A DNA stretch of 48,078 nucleotides from Hydrogenophaga sp. (GCA_030696525.1 JAUYSB010000118.1:1-48078), one strand, 5' to 3'; positions 8,378 to 17,123 are shown, counted from the stretch's first letter. A program made the numbers and translations. The notes: generated from the letters alone by a model not told the origin.

Positions 8378-10371
8378 TGCAGCACCTGCGTGTACGCGGC
8401 TCCCGGCGAGTGTGCCGTCTGCAGGGAGGAGACGTTCTGCGGGCCCTTGGCTGCAATGGACTGCTGGGTGAGCAATCGCCAATCCACCACCTCGTCCGTA
8501 GGTGTAAAACCCTCCACCAATTCAAGCAGGCACTGGCGCAATGACAGAACGTCGTCTGCGTCCAAGCAAGTCAGTAAGGCGTGTAAGCGGGGCTCTAACT
8601 GCACCCACGACAAATGGTTTTCGTGGGCACGCAAGATGCGCTTGTGTTCGGTGGGTTGCGGGTTGTCGCCAATCAGCAGCTCCTCGTACAGCTTTTCGCC
8701 GGGGCGCAGGCCTGTCACGGCAATGGCGATGTCACCTTGTGGGTGGTTTTCGTCTTTCACGCGCAAGCCGCTGAGGGTGATCATGCGTCGCGCCAGGTCG
8801 GCAATGCGCACAGGTTCACCCATGTCAAGCACAAAGACGTCGCCCCCGTGCGCCATGGCACCGGCTTGTATCACCAGTTGCGCAGCTTCTGGAATGGTCA
8901 TGAAGTAGCGGGTGATCTCGGGGTGCGTCAAGGTCACGGGGCCACCGGCTTCAATCTGCTTACGAAACAATGGGACCACAGAGCCCGAAGAACCCAGCAC
9001 GTTGCCAAAACGCACCATGCTGAAGCGTGTGGGGCCACCTTGGTCGGCCAGGGCTTGCAGCACCATTTCGGCCAGGCGCTTGCTGGCGCCCATGGTATTG
9101 GTGGGGCGCACGGCTTTGTCGGTGCTCACCAACACAAAGTGCGGCACCTGTGCCTGTTGGGCAGCCTCGGCGCACATCCAGGTGCCCAGCACGTTGTTGC
9201 GAACGCCTTCAGTGGGGTTGTGCTCCACCATGGGCACATGTTTATAGGCAGCGGCGTGATAGACGATGTGGGGTTGCCAGGTGCACATGATGCGCAGCAG
9301 CCGCGTTTTGTCGCACACTGAACCCAGCAGCGGTATCACGCGTGTGTCAGCCTCCATTTGCAGGCACTGCTGTTGAAGCTTCTGATGTACCTCGTACAGC
9401 GCAAACTCGCTTTGCTCCAGCAGCAATAGGCATTCAGGGTGGCAGGCGAGAATTTGGCGGCACAGTTCGCTGCCAATCGATCCCCCGGCGCCGGTCACCA
9501 TCACCACTTTGCCACGCGTGTGTTTGTTGAGCAGCAAGTCATTGGGGGCCACAGCGTTGCGCGCCAGCAAGTCTTCCACGTCCAACTCACGCGCATCGTT
9601 CAAAGTGACTTTGCCCGATGAAAGTTCGGCCATGGTGGGCAGGGTCCGAACGTGAAGAGGCAAATCTTGCAGGTGCCTGAGGATGGCGTTGCGCGCACTG
9701 CGACTGGCGGATGGCATGGCCAGCAGCACATCGGTGGCGTTCAGCCGTTCAATCAGTTGGGGCAGTTCGCGCGGAGCAAATACCGGGCGGCCATCCAGGC
9801 TTTGGCCCTGAAGGCGGTCGTCGTCGTCCAGAAAACCCAACAAGCGCTGTTCATGGCTGTCACCCAAGGCGCGCGCGAGTTGTCGGCCTGTGTGGCCTGC
9901 GCCGTAGATCAACACGCCGGGCCAGTGTCGTCGCTGCAAGAGGCGACGGTACACGCCGCCCAGCCAAAAACGCCCCACAGCTCGCACCCCGCCAATGGCC
10001 ACAAACAGCAACAGCGGCTGCAGGATGCCCACCGTGCGGGGCACGCTTTGAACGCCATACAAGGTGAATACCGCCGCAAACAAAACGCCGTATGCGGCGA
10101 CTGCCTGCACCACAGCCATCATGGCGTTCCAACCCGCATAGCGGAAGATGGCGCGATACAGCCCCAAACGAATGAATATGGGTAAGGCCAATGCGATTGA
10201 CGCAAGCCCAACCTTGAGTTGCAGCGCATCTGGCACAAGCCAAGCCTCCAGCCTGAGGCACCAGGCCAGCCATACGGTGAACAGGCACAGCGTTGTATCG
10301 AGCGCCAGCACCAGCGCACGTTTCAAGCTGCGTGGCAGAGCCAGGACTTGCTGTTTGATGAGGCCAGGCAT
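8374..10371 (-). CDS. Membrane-bound nucleotide-sugar 4,6-dehydratase (WbpM/PglF/CapD family)
   Basis: A 665-residue protein. The first third has about four membrane helices. A CoA-binding-like Rossmann region follows (LIYGAGHTGRQLA, about residues 150-165), then a catalytic SDR domain with VTGAGGSIGSELCRQ, VSTDKAVRPTNTMGASKRLAE and RFGNVLGSSGSV. This is the layout of the long WbpM/PglF enzymes, which convert UDP-GlcNAc to a UDP-4-keto-6-deoxy sugar used for QuiNAc, FucNAc or bacillosamine-type residues. The catalytic Tyr of classic SDRs is replaced by Met in MGASKR, as is normal for this family. The ATG at 10371 shares a TGATG overlap with the upstream stop, which favours it over longer starts. 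Confidence 0.92.
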   Translation of the reverse strand: MPGLIKQQVLALPRSLKRALVLALDTTLCLFTVWLAWCLRLEAWLVPDALQLKVGLASIALALPIFIRLGLYRAIFRYAGWNAMMAVVQAVAAYGVLFAAVFTLYGVQSVPRTVGILQPLLLFVAIGGVRAVGRFWLGGVYRRLLQRRHWPGVLIYGAGHTGRQLARALGDSHEQRLLGFLDDDDRLQGQSLDGRPVFAPRELPQLIERLNATDVLLAMPSASRSARNAILRHLQDLPLHVRTLPTMAELSSGKVTLNDARELDVEDLLARNAVAPNDLLLNKHTRGKVVMVTGAGGSIGSELCRQILACHPECLLLLEQSEFALYEVHQKLQQQCLQMEADTRVIPLLGSVCDKTRLLRIMCTWQPHIVYHAAAYKHVPMVEHNPTEGVRNNVLGTWMCAEAAQQAQVPHFVLVSTDKAVRPTNTMGASKRLAEMVLQALADQGGPTRFSMVRFGNVLGSSGSVVPLFRKQIEAGGPVTLTHPEITRYFMTIPEAAQLVIQAGAMAHGGDVFVLDMGEPVRIADLARRMITLSGLRVKDENHPQGDIAIAVTGLRPGEKLYEELLIGDNPQPTEHKRILRAHENHLSWVQLEPRLHALLTCLDADDVLSLRQCLLELVEGFTPTDEVVDWRLLTQQSIAAKGPQNVSSLQTAHSPGAAYTQVLH

Positions 10372-11828
10372 CAGGCGGTACCGGTGGCTGTTGGGCGCGT
10401 ACTCTGGGCAGGGCACAGTGCAAACGCCAAAAAGATGAATGCCCAAAGGAAGGGCAGGTTCAAATCAGGAATTGACAGCGACACAGCAAACATGCAAGTC
10501 CCTAGTGCAACGGATGTAAAGTGTTGCGATGGGCTCAGTTGCCTTGCTCTGATGAAGCGTGCCATCAGCGTCGCCAACATAGATAGAAAGGCCAGCGCGC
10601 CAGCAATGCCGGTGTTGCTGAGTAAACTGGTCAGAAAGCTCGATGTGCGATTGCTGCCCATGCCAACGCCCAGCCCGACGGTCTGTTGCGTTAAGGTTAT
10701 TGCACGCACGTCAGATAAGAAGCGACCGTCATTGCCTAGGGTGGCCGCTTTATTGAAGATAAAAGCGTTACCAATAGCCGGTACTGCGCGCCACAGGGGC
10801 GATTGCCAGAGTGCCGCGATTGCTGAACTGACGAGAAGCACCGCTACCACAAACAAACGCCAGTGTAAGTAGTGCGTTTTTTCCCTCTGCTTCGTGTTCC
10901 GAATCTGTTTCCACACAAAGACCGCAATCAACGTTAGGGTGGCAACAAAGCCAGCGACCCAGCCCGTAGAGCCAGTGGTATTGAGCAAACCCAAACCAAA
11001 CAAAAACAATGCAACAAATACAAGCACTCTCTTGTGACTTGTGAGCAAAAAGACAGCTACCAGACCTGCGTAAGCGCTTGCCATGAATGCGCTGCCATAG
11101 GAAGGTTCAGAGAAGGGGGACGAGATTCGGTACAGAATGGCGTAGGTTGATCCGTCTGGAGCGGGTGTGAGATACGGCATTTGATAGAGAACGTTGTCCA
11201 CAAGCGCATATCCGATGTTGCTCATCCAGAAAGACGCCATCCGGGGCCTCTCCAGCAAAAGCGCCGCGCCATCATGCAATCCGGCGATAAGTGCAATGCC
11301 TGACGCTGCGCCAAAAGCGGCGATTGTGTATCGCATTGACCAGTCTCTGCGGTTTAGCGACTGCCAAAAAAAACACGCAACCGTGATATGAACGAAAAGG
11401 TTGGCCGCTTGGGCTAAATTGGAAATACTCCAAAAAAGCGGTGGGAGCTCCTTCAAGGCGTATCCGTTTGGGTCCAACGGTGGCTGCACTGGCAACCCCT
11501 CAAAAATACGCGGTAGCAAAAACGACCCAGTAATTGCGAGGACCGCATAAACCAGCAGCCAAATTGCAGGTGTCCGTAGGTGGCTGGGCGGCAAGATTGG
11601 GCTTTTGGCAGCGCCCAATCGGCGCCACAACATCACGGCGCCGACCGCACCAGCGCTGGCTAGGTAGGGAGAGATACCGTAGTAGCTGGAACCCACGGGT
11701 ACATTGACCACCGCCGCAGCCTGAAAAACAGCACTGCCAAGCACCAGACCGGGCAACCAACCGCGCGCGAACAGTACCACTGCCAATAGCAGCGGCATGT
11801 AAACCAAGCCGAATGCAGTGACTTGCAT
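10371..11828 (-). CDS. O-antigen ligase/polymerase-like multi-spanning membrane protein
   Basis: A 485-residue protein with around 12 hydrophobic segments and one long loop between late helices, which is characteristic of the O-antigen polymerase/ligase (Wzy/WaaL) fold. The loop after about residue 200 has polar residues (TPAPDGSTYAILYRISSPF) and a downstream RFLSDVRAITLTQQTVGLG stretch. The latter resembles the family region just before the last helices. It is the second gene of the operon, 36 bases after the chain-length gene. With a further wzy-like gene at the window start the operon appears to have two candidates for polymerase. This one could instead be a ligase or act in an exopolysaccharide pathway. 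Confidence 0.72.
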   Translation of the reverse strand: MQVTAFGLVYMPLLLAVVLFARGWLPGLVLGSAVFQAAAVVNVPVGSSYYGISPYLASAGAVGAVMLWRRLGAAKSPILPPSHLRTPAIWLLVYAVLAITGSFLLPRIFEGLPVQPPLDPNGYALKELPPLFWSISNLAQAANLFVHITVACFFWQSLNRRDWSMRYTIAAFGAASGIALIAGLHDGAALLLERPRMASFWMSNIGYALVDNVLYQMPYLTPAPDGSTYAILYRISSPFSEPSYGSAFMASAYAGLVAVFLLTSHKRVLVFVALFLFGLGLLNTTGSTGWVAGFVATLTLIAVFVWKQIRNTKQREKTHYLHWRLFVVAVLLVSSAIAALWQSPLWRAVPAIGNAFIFNKAATLGNDGRFLSDVRAITLTQQTVGLGVGMGSNRTSSFLTSLLSNTGIAGALAFLSMLATLMARFIRARQLSPSQHFTSVALGTCMFAVSLSIPDLNLPFLWAFIFLAFALCPAQSTRPTATGTA

Positions 11829-11864
11829 GTGTCTGGGGCTAGTGCGAGAGAGGCAGAACTAGCT

Positions 11865-13100
11865 TCACGATTCTGGAGTCAAAACTGCTTCGCGGTTGTC
11901 TCGCCACCAGGCTTGCAACAGTGCAAAAAACAGGCCGAACAATCCACCCAACATGCCGCCACCCAACAGGCCCAAGGCGAGGCCGGGTTTGCGTTCTTTG
12001 TTCTCCAAGGTTTTGGGATCTGCCACGTACTTCATGGTCCGCAAATAGTTGCTGCGCCATGTGTCAAGTTCCAAGCGCAACTCATTTTGAGTCTGCTGCA
12101 CGATATCGAGCTTGTTGTCTTGGTCTTTGAGGGCTGCAGTTTGCAGAGCTGGCAGTTTGTCGAGCAACTCTTCCGCAGAGGCGGGCTCATCGAGCAACTT
12201 GCTTGCTTCGCAGTAATAGGATTTTTTGATAGCGCTGGCCACGCGCTCCCTGTCGCGTTGTTTTTGGCCAAGCTTGATGTCTGTGACCACAATTTCAGAA
12301 GCATTCAGGTGGGTGCGCGGAGCCAAGAATCTGGCCCCGTTGTTGTCGAGTGAAATCACCTGTCGTGTGTCCTGAGCCGCTGACGATGGATTTTGTGCAA
12401 TCAACTGCTGCAAGCGTTGGATGCGCTCTTCCTCTTGCTCCATGTGGAACTTGGCTGCCAGTTGTTCATTGAGCAGTTGTGCTTCCCGCAACTCGTTGCG
12501 GGTGCACTGACTTTCAGCCTTTGTTTTGAGGTCAAGTCTGGTGATACTGTCCCGTAGGTATTCACCCAGCAGCACGAGCGCGGTGCCGTTGGTTGGCTCA
12601 TTTGCAGCGTATCGAACACGGAAGCCCACCAATGCATTGGCATCGTCTGATGACAACTTGATGCCAAACCCTCGCTGTTCCTTTTCGGTAAGAGAAAATT
12701 CAGGCGAAATTGCTTGAGATAATCCAGTTGGGCGCTTCGCCAAATCCATCAAATCTGTTGCGGCTGCTTCGCCACGCTTGACTCGCGACTCCAAAAATTG
12801 TTCAAAATTTCTGGAGTTGATCAGTGTGTTCTCATAGCGTTTGTAGTTGGTCGCGTTGACAGTGCCTTCAGAGAAAGAGACTTCAGATTTGGATTTGCTA
12901 GGAAGGGGAATTTCAAACAACCCCGATGAAACATACTTCGTCGACATCAGGCTGACGGCAATACCCAGCAACGCACCACCGACACCGATAGCAACTATGG
13001 TGAGACGCTGGCGCCACAAGGTGGCGACCAGCTTGCGCAGGTCGAGCTCGTCTGGATCAGAGTCTTGGGGCGGCGGGATGACTGGGGTCGCTGTGTTCAT
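11865..13100 (-). CDS. Wzz-type polysaccharide chain-length determinant (PCP family)
   Basis: A 411-residue protein from the ATG at 13100. It has an N-terminal membrane helix (about residues 35-55, LTIVAIGVGGALLGIAVSLM) after the acidic/basic DELDLRKLVATLWRQR box typical of Wzz proteins. A long, mostly helical periplasmic region follows, with heptad-like Gln/Glu/Leu content at about residues 205-260. A C-terminal Gly-rich helix (LALGLLGGGMLGGLFGLFFA) closes the protein. Wzz proteins set the modal length of Wzy-made polymer. There is no tyrosine kinase domain, so this is a co-polymerase alone. It is the first gene of the 13100-1 operon and faces a divergent plus-strand gene across 161 bases. 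Confidence 0.85.
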   Translation of the reverse strand: MNTATPVIPPPQDSDPDELDLRKLVATLWRQRLTIVAIGVGGALLGIAVSLMSTKYVSSGLFEIPLPSKSKSEVSFSEGTVNATNYKRYENTLINSRNFEQFLESRVKRGEAAATDLMDLAKRPTGLSQAISPEFSLTEKEQRGFGIKLSSDDANALVGFRVRYAANEPTNGTALVLLGEYLRDSITRLDLKTKAESQCTRNELREAQLLNEQLAAKFHMEQEEERIQRLQQLIAQNPSSAAQDTRQVISLDNNGARFLAPRTHLNASEIVVTDIKLGQKQRDRERVASAIKKSYYCEASKLLDEPASAEELLDKLPALQTAALKDQDNKLDIVQQTQNELRLELDTWRSNYLRTMKYVADPKTLENKERKPGLALGLLGGGMLGGLFGLFFALLQAWWRDNREAVLTPES

Positions 13101-13215
13101 GAGGTTCTGGTAACTTTGCTCAGCCCGCGATTTTCTCACACACACTGCCCGGTGCAGCTCACCTGCTCATGGGGGCAGATGAGGCGTGTTTTTTTGGCGG
13201 TTTTGGACTGTTTTT

Positions 13216-13237
13216 GCCCGCCGATGGCGGGGCTTTT
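13216..13237 (+). promoter_or_regulatory. GC-rich hairpin in the divergent wzz / flippase intergenic region
   Basis: CCCGCC at 13217-13222 and GGCGGG at 13226-13231 form a perfect 6-bp stem with a 3-base GAT loop, followed on the plus strand by GCTTTTAA. It lies 30 bases before the ATG at 13262. It resembles a small intrinsic terminator or attenuator for plus-strand transcription, but the T-run is short. A protein-binding site is equally possible. No convincing promoter hexamers were found in 13101-13261 for either direction. Confidence 0.35.
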
Positions 13238-13261
13238 AAGCGCGCTTGCCGTGTCTGACTG

Positions 13262-14506
13262 ATGCAAGTTTCTTATTCAACAGCGGTGGTGAAACAAGCG
13301 CTTGGCGCTGGCTTCAACGCGCTTGTGTCCTTGGCTCTGGTGTTGTGGCTGGCCAGGGTGATGGGGGTGGAAAGTTTTGGCCACTACGTGGCGGTGCTCA
13401 GCGGCGCCACCGTGGGTTTGATCGTCTTGGAGGGCGGTTGGTCGGCCTTGTTGTACCGGGAGTGTGCCGCTGGCCGTGCGGGGCACGCCGTGATGGCGCA
13501 TGCAACGGCACATGTTGTGTGGACCGGCGGGCTGGCGGTGTTGATGTGCCTAATGTGGTGGGTGGCTGACAAGCAGGCGATGGCCTGGGCGGCTGCCTGG
13601 GGCTGCATGGCACTGGTGGCGTTGATGAATTTGGTGTCTGCCCGTTTGCGGGGTATGGGGTCGTTTGGGCGGGAGGCACTCTGGCAAGCCGCGGGACGGC
13701 TGGTGTCGGCTCTGATGGTTTGGGCTTGGGTGGGGGTGGTGGCCCTGCCGCCGCAGCCCGAGGTGGTGTTTGCTGCCTGGGCGCTTGGGCTGCTGTGCGT
13801 GCTGGTGTTGGCACGTGCCTGGCTGGCATGGCCACTTTGGCGTGGATTGTGGAACGCCTACCCGCGCACGATGCCTTTGGTGGCGTCGGCCCTCAGCATG
13901 GCCTGGTTGCTCAAGGGCGATATGGTGTTGCTGAGCGGTTGGGCCATGGGGGCAGAGGGTGCGCCGATAGCTGCGGCCGACTTGTCTTTGTATGCGGCCA
14001 GCACGCGCCTGACAGAAATGGGTCTACTGCTTTTTGCGCCTGTGAGCAATGTGTTGCTGCGTCTGTTTGTGGCACCGCCTGAGGCGGATGTGTCTGCACC
14101 GGCCCACAAGGGGCATCAACCTGCCACTTGGCTGTGGCGGGTCATGTCGCTTGTGGGAATGTGTGGTGCGGCATTGGTCTTCGTGGCGATATGGCTGGGC
14201 GCTGAACTGATGCACGCCTTGTTTGGCGCTGCCTACGTGCCGGCTGGCAGTTTTTTGCCCTGGGTGTTGCTGATGCTGCCGGCCGCGTGTGGCAACTTGG
14301 TGTGGATTCAATGGTGGATGGCGCAGCACGCCGAGCAGATGGCCGCCCGCTGGCTGGTGTTGGCTGGCCTGGTCTTGTGGCTTGTCACGCCATGGGCGGC
14401 GCAGGTGGGCGGTGTGACTGCTGCCGCAGCCGCCGTGGCGTTGGTGCACGCCGTGTTGTGGCTGGTGTATGCCGGGGCTTACTGGCGCCGCCGACGCAGC
14501 GGGTAG
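13262..14506 (+). CDS. Second Wzx-like flippase / lipopolysaccharide biosynthesis membrane protein
   Basis: A 414-residue polytopic protein with about 12 helices, rich in Trp, Ala and Leu, ending in a basic tail (YWRRRRSG). The N-terminal region (ALGAGFNALVSLALVLWLAR, then MGVESFGHYVAVLSG) matches the opening of MOP-superfamily polysaccharide exporters. There the first helix pair is followed by a G-x-x-x-Y/F-G turn. It is the only plus-strand gene between two long minus-strand operons. It overlaps the VanZ-like gene tail to tail by 28 bases. Its GC content is high, unlike the AT-rich wzx at 436-1689, so the two flippases differ in origin. It may serve the neighbouring glycosylation operon instead of the Wzy operon. 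Confidence 0.7.
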   Translation: MQVSYSTAVVKQALGAGFNALVSLALVLWLARVMGVESFGHYVAVLSGATVGLIVLEGGWSALLYRECAAGRAGHAVMAHATAHVVWTGGLAVLMCLMWWVADKQAMAWAAAWGCMALVALMNLVSARLRGMGSFGREALWQAAGRLVSALMVWAWVGVVALPPQPEVVFAAWALGLLCVLVLARAWLAWPLWRGLWNAYPRTMPLVASALSMAWLLKGDMVLLSGWAMGAEGAPIAAADLSLYAASTRLTEMGLLLFAPVSNVLLRLFVAPPEADVSAPAHKGHQPATWLWRVMSLVGMCGAALVFVAIWLGAELMHALFGAAYVPAGSFLPWVLLMLPAACGNLVWIQWWMAQHAEQMAARWLVLAGLVLWLVTPWAAQVGGVTAAAAAVALVHAVLWLVYAGAYWRRRRSG

Positions 14507-15366
14507 CCGAGCCAGGCCGCCCACACCAGGCTGGCCAGCTCTAATCCTCCCAGCGGACCCAGGACCCAATGACGCGGTCGCCAGGCGGCCGGGTGCCAGC
14601 GGTCATACAAGCCCTGTTGGCGTTGCAAGTACAGCGTTGCGTGACCAGCGCGGTCCTTCATGATGGCGCCGGATGGCACTGGGCTTGGTGGTGTGAGTTG
14701 CAACCGCGCCTGTCCCACCGCAACACCGATGCCCAAGGCCAGAGCCAGGGCGCCCGCGTGCCAGTGCCAGCCAATCCGTGGCCTGCCTTGGGCGGGCGGC
14801 ACCCGGAACCCGTAGTACACCATCACCCCCAACACCGCCGCCAGCAGGTTGACCAGCACGTCGTTGAAGTCGTAGTAGTGGCTGTAGCTGGCGGTGATCC
14901 ACAGGTACTGGGCCAATTCATCGATGGCGCCCAGCAGTATGGTCAGCGCCAGCAGACGGCCCACGGGCCAGCGGCTGCGGTCGGGGTCCAGTGCCTTGGC
15001 CAGCAGCCAGGTGAGCAGGGCGTACTGTGGGTAGTGAAAGTACTCGGGCACCGAGTAGGTGAGCCAGCGGTCCACGGCGGCCACGCACGCGCCCCACAGC
15101 AGCCAGTAGCCAGCCACGATGCCGATGCGCGGGCGCGTGCCGTGCCGCAGCGCATCGCGCACCAGCCAGGCCAGCAGGGCCAGGGCCGCCACGGGCAGCA
15201 GGTAGGGCATGGCGTCGCGGTAGCTGTATTGAACGGTCTGGCCCTGCCAGGTGGCGGTGCGCGTGCCAACGAGCCAGAGCGAGAACTCCAGATGTGCCAG
15301 GGTGGTGACCACAAAATAAAGCGCGGCGGCGGTGCCCCAGGCAGCGGTGCGTGTGGTGGGTTTCAT
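14479..15366 (-). CDS. VanZ-like membrane protein
   Basis: A 295-residue membrane protein from the ATG at 15366, which overlaps the upstream stop as ATGA. It has about seven hydrophobic segments. The central part includes LLGAIDELAQYLWIT followed by YDFNDVLVNLLAAVLGVMVY. The spaced E-Q and N-D-x-x-x-N residues are the hallmark of VanZ-like domains. VanZ proteins are small membrane proteins of poorly known role, some linked to glycopeptide resistance and others to envelope polysaccharides. It is the last gene of the 23646-14479 operon and directly follows the exported repeat protein, suggesting a joint role. Its 3' end runs into the convergent flippase gene. Confidence 0.75.
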   Translation of the reverse strand: MKPTTRTAAWGTAAALYFVVTTLAHLEFSLWLVGTRTATWQGQTVQYSYRDAMPYLLPVAALALLAWLVRDALRHGTRPRIGIVAGYWLLWGACVAAVDRWLTYSVPEYFHYPQYALLTWLLAKALDPDRSRWPVGRLLALTILLGAIDELAQYLWITASYSHYYDFNDVLVNLLAAVLGVMVYYGFRVPPAQGRPRIGWHWHAGALALALGIGVAVGQARLQLTPPSPVPSGAIMKDRAGHATLYLQRQQGLYDRWHPAAWRPRHWVLGPLGGLELASLVWAAWLGYPLRRRRQ

Positions 15367-17120
15367 GGTTGTTTTCTCCCAGTGGCGGGCGCAGGGCAAG
15401 GGTGGGCTGCGGTGGCGTCAATGAACACGCCCACGCCTGCGGACGCGGGGGCCTCTGCGCTGGCGTAGGCCTTGCCCCAGCCCCGGCAGGCTGTGCCGGT
15501 GAAGCGGTAGCGGGCGCTGCCTCGGGTGCGCACCAGCACGCCATGCCCACCGTCGTGGGCGGCGCCCAGGCCCAGGTCGCCCAGCACAAACCTGTCGTGG
15601 CCGCCGCCGTCCACCAGCAGGCCCACGGCGGCGTCGTGCCCGGCGCCCATGGCGGTGACGTGGCTGGCCTCGTAGCTGTCGTCGCCCGCACCGGCGGCCC
15701 ACAGCAGGCCCACCCCTTGGTGGGCGGCGGCGCCCATGGCGTACCAGGCGGCTTGGTGGCGGTTGTGGCCGCCCAGGTCGAGCAGGGCGCCCAGGCCCTG
15801 GCGCAGGCCGGCACCTTGCGCAAACAGCTGGGCGCGGTAGCTGTCGTCCCCGGCCGCGTCGATCAACAAGGCCAGCCCGCCGCCGGCCGATGTGCCGTAG
15901 CCCGCGCCCTGGCCCATGGACGCGTTGTGTTCGGGCAGTTGCGACGAGGGCCACACCAGCACGTCGTTGCCCAGGTGGTAGCGGTCGTGGCCGCCGGGGT
16001 CGAGCAGCAGCGCGGTGCCCTGCGGGCCGGCCGAGGCTTGAGACAGCGTCAGCGCGCGGTGGTCGTCATCGCCGGGGCTGCCCAGCAGCAGGGCGTCGCC
16101 GGCCAGCGCAAAACCCTGGGCCATGCCGGTGGCACGGTAGCGGTTGTGGCCGCTGTCGTCGATGTGCACCGCCGCGCCCAGCACAGCCGCGCCCTGGGCC
16201 AGCCAGCCGGCCTGGTGATCGTCGTCGCCGTCGGTGTCCCACAGCAGGGCGTAGCCCATCACGGCGGCAGACGGACCGCTGCCCGGCGCATGGCTGCGGT
16301 AGCGGTCGTGGCCGCCGTGGTCCAGCAGCAGGCGGATGCCGGGGGGTGTTCCTTCTGCGGGCGGGGCAAAGTCGTAACGGTCGCTGCCGCCCACGTCGAG
16401 CACCAGGTAGGGCCGCGCCAGCGGGTGGTGGTTGTCTCGGCCGGTGGTGTCCACCAGCACCGTGCCCCAGGGGGTTTCGGTGCGCCACACCACCACGGGC
16501 AGGTGGGGTGTCTGTGTGATGAACGCGTGCAAGCGTTCAGCGGTGGCCAACAGGATGCGCATGCCGGTACGCAGCGCGTGGCGGTCGATGGCGGGCCAGT
16601 TGGCGGGGGCTTGTGTGTCAGCCTGCCCAGCGGCGGCCGGGATGGTGTGCGCCAGCACGGCCTGGGGCGTCAGCCCGGCGGGCAAGGCGGCCAGGGCGCG
16701 CGCGCGCCAGGCCTCGGCCAGCGCCAGGCCGTGCAGTGCCCGCCGCAGCTCCAGGGCCAGTGGTTCGGGCACATCGCCGGGCACAGGCACCGCCGCATGG
16801 GCCTGGGGCGGCGGGCGATCGGTGGCTGGCGCGTCGGACCCGCTCTCTGCGGTGAGCAGGCGGTACAGCTCTGTGGGTTGGTGGCGGGCGGCGGGCCAGT
16901 GGCGCATCGCATCGATGCGGTGCCAGGCGGCCGGCGGGTCGATCAAAAAACGCTGCAGCAATTCGGGCGCCCGAGACACATCAGCTTGGGGCTGCGCCAG
17001 CGCATGGGGGGCCAGCTGCGCCTGGGTCAGTGCCTGTTGCACGGCCTGGCTGAAATCGGTGGCCTGGGCCGCTGTGGGCGACCACATCGCCAGCAGCCAG
17101 CACACCAGCACGCGACCCAT
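15363..17120 (-). CDS. Exported repeat protein with alternating GGHDRY / GDDDx motifs, unknown function
   Basis: A 585-residue protein with a signal peptide (cleavage likely after the AQA ending at about residue 20). An Ala/Pro-rich N-terminal region of about 220 residues follows. Residues 240-570 form about eleven repeats of ~27 residues with the consensus LLxDxGGxDxY followed by a small-residue stretch containing A/GQGA. Key glycines are at about 245, 270, 298, 324, 350, 377, 424, 451, 479, 507 and 534, a spacing of 25-28 except one ~20-residue insertion after 377. The regular unit length and Asp/Gly turns suggest a beta-solenoid, perhaps metal-binding. I do not recognise a named family. 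The gene lies 3 bases after the GT4-GT2 gene and is coupled to the VanZ-like gene. GC content is very high. Confidence 0.8.
   Translation of the reverse strand: MGRVLVCWLLAMWSPTAAQATDFSQAVQQALTQAQLAPHALAQPQADVSRAPELLQRFLIDPPAAWHRIDAMRHWPAARHQPTELYRLLTAESGSDAPATDRPPPQAHAAVPVPGDVPEPLALELRRALHGLALAEAWRARALAALPAGLTPQAVLAHTIPAAAGQADTQAPANWPAIDRHALRTGMRILLATAERLHAFITQTPHLPVVVWRTETPWGTVLVDTTGRDNHHPLARPYLVLDVGGSDRYDFAPPAEGTPPGIRLLLDHGGHDRYRSHAPGSGPSAAVMGYALLWDTDGDDDHQAGWLAQGAAVLGAAVHIDDSGHNRYRATGMAQGFALAGDALLLGSPGDDDHRALTLSQASAGPQGTALLLDPGGHDRYHLGNDVLVWPSSQLPEHNASMGQGAGYGTSAGGGLALLIDAAGDDSYRAQLFAQGAGLRQGLGALLDLGGHNRHQAAWYAMGAAAHQGVGLLWAAGAGDDSYEASHVTAMGAGHDAAVGLLVDGGGHDRFVLGDLGLGAAHDGGHGVLVRTRGSARYRFTGTACRGWGKAYASAEAPASAGVGVFIDATAAHPCPAPATGRKQP
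15411..16403 (-). repeat. Array of ~11 degenerate ~81-bp units coding a 27-residue repeat
   Basis: Protein-level tandem repeats inside the exported 585-residue protein. The units carry, in order, GGSDRY, GGHDRY, GDDDH, SGHNRY, GDDDH, GGHDRY, GDDSY, GGHNRH, GDDSY, GGHDRF and GSARY. Nine consecutive inner units alternate strictly between a G-H-D/N-R form and a G-D-D-D/S form. The nucleotide sequence is diverged, so this is an old repeat and not a recent microsatellite. Confidence 0.8.
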
Positions 17121-17123
17121 GCC

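Noticed and set aside
13101-13261. Promoter hexamers for the divergent wzz and flippase genes
   Set aside because: Several T-rich and TTGGAC-like stretches were examined, but none pairs with a credible -10 at proper spacing, so no promoter is called.
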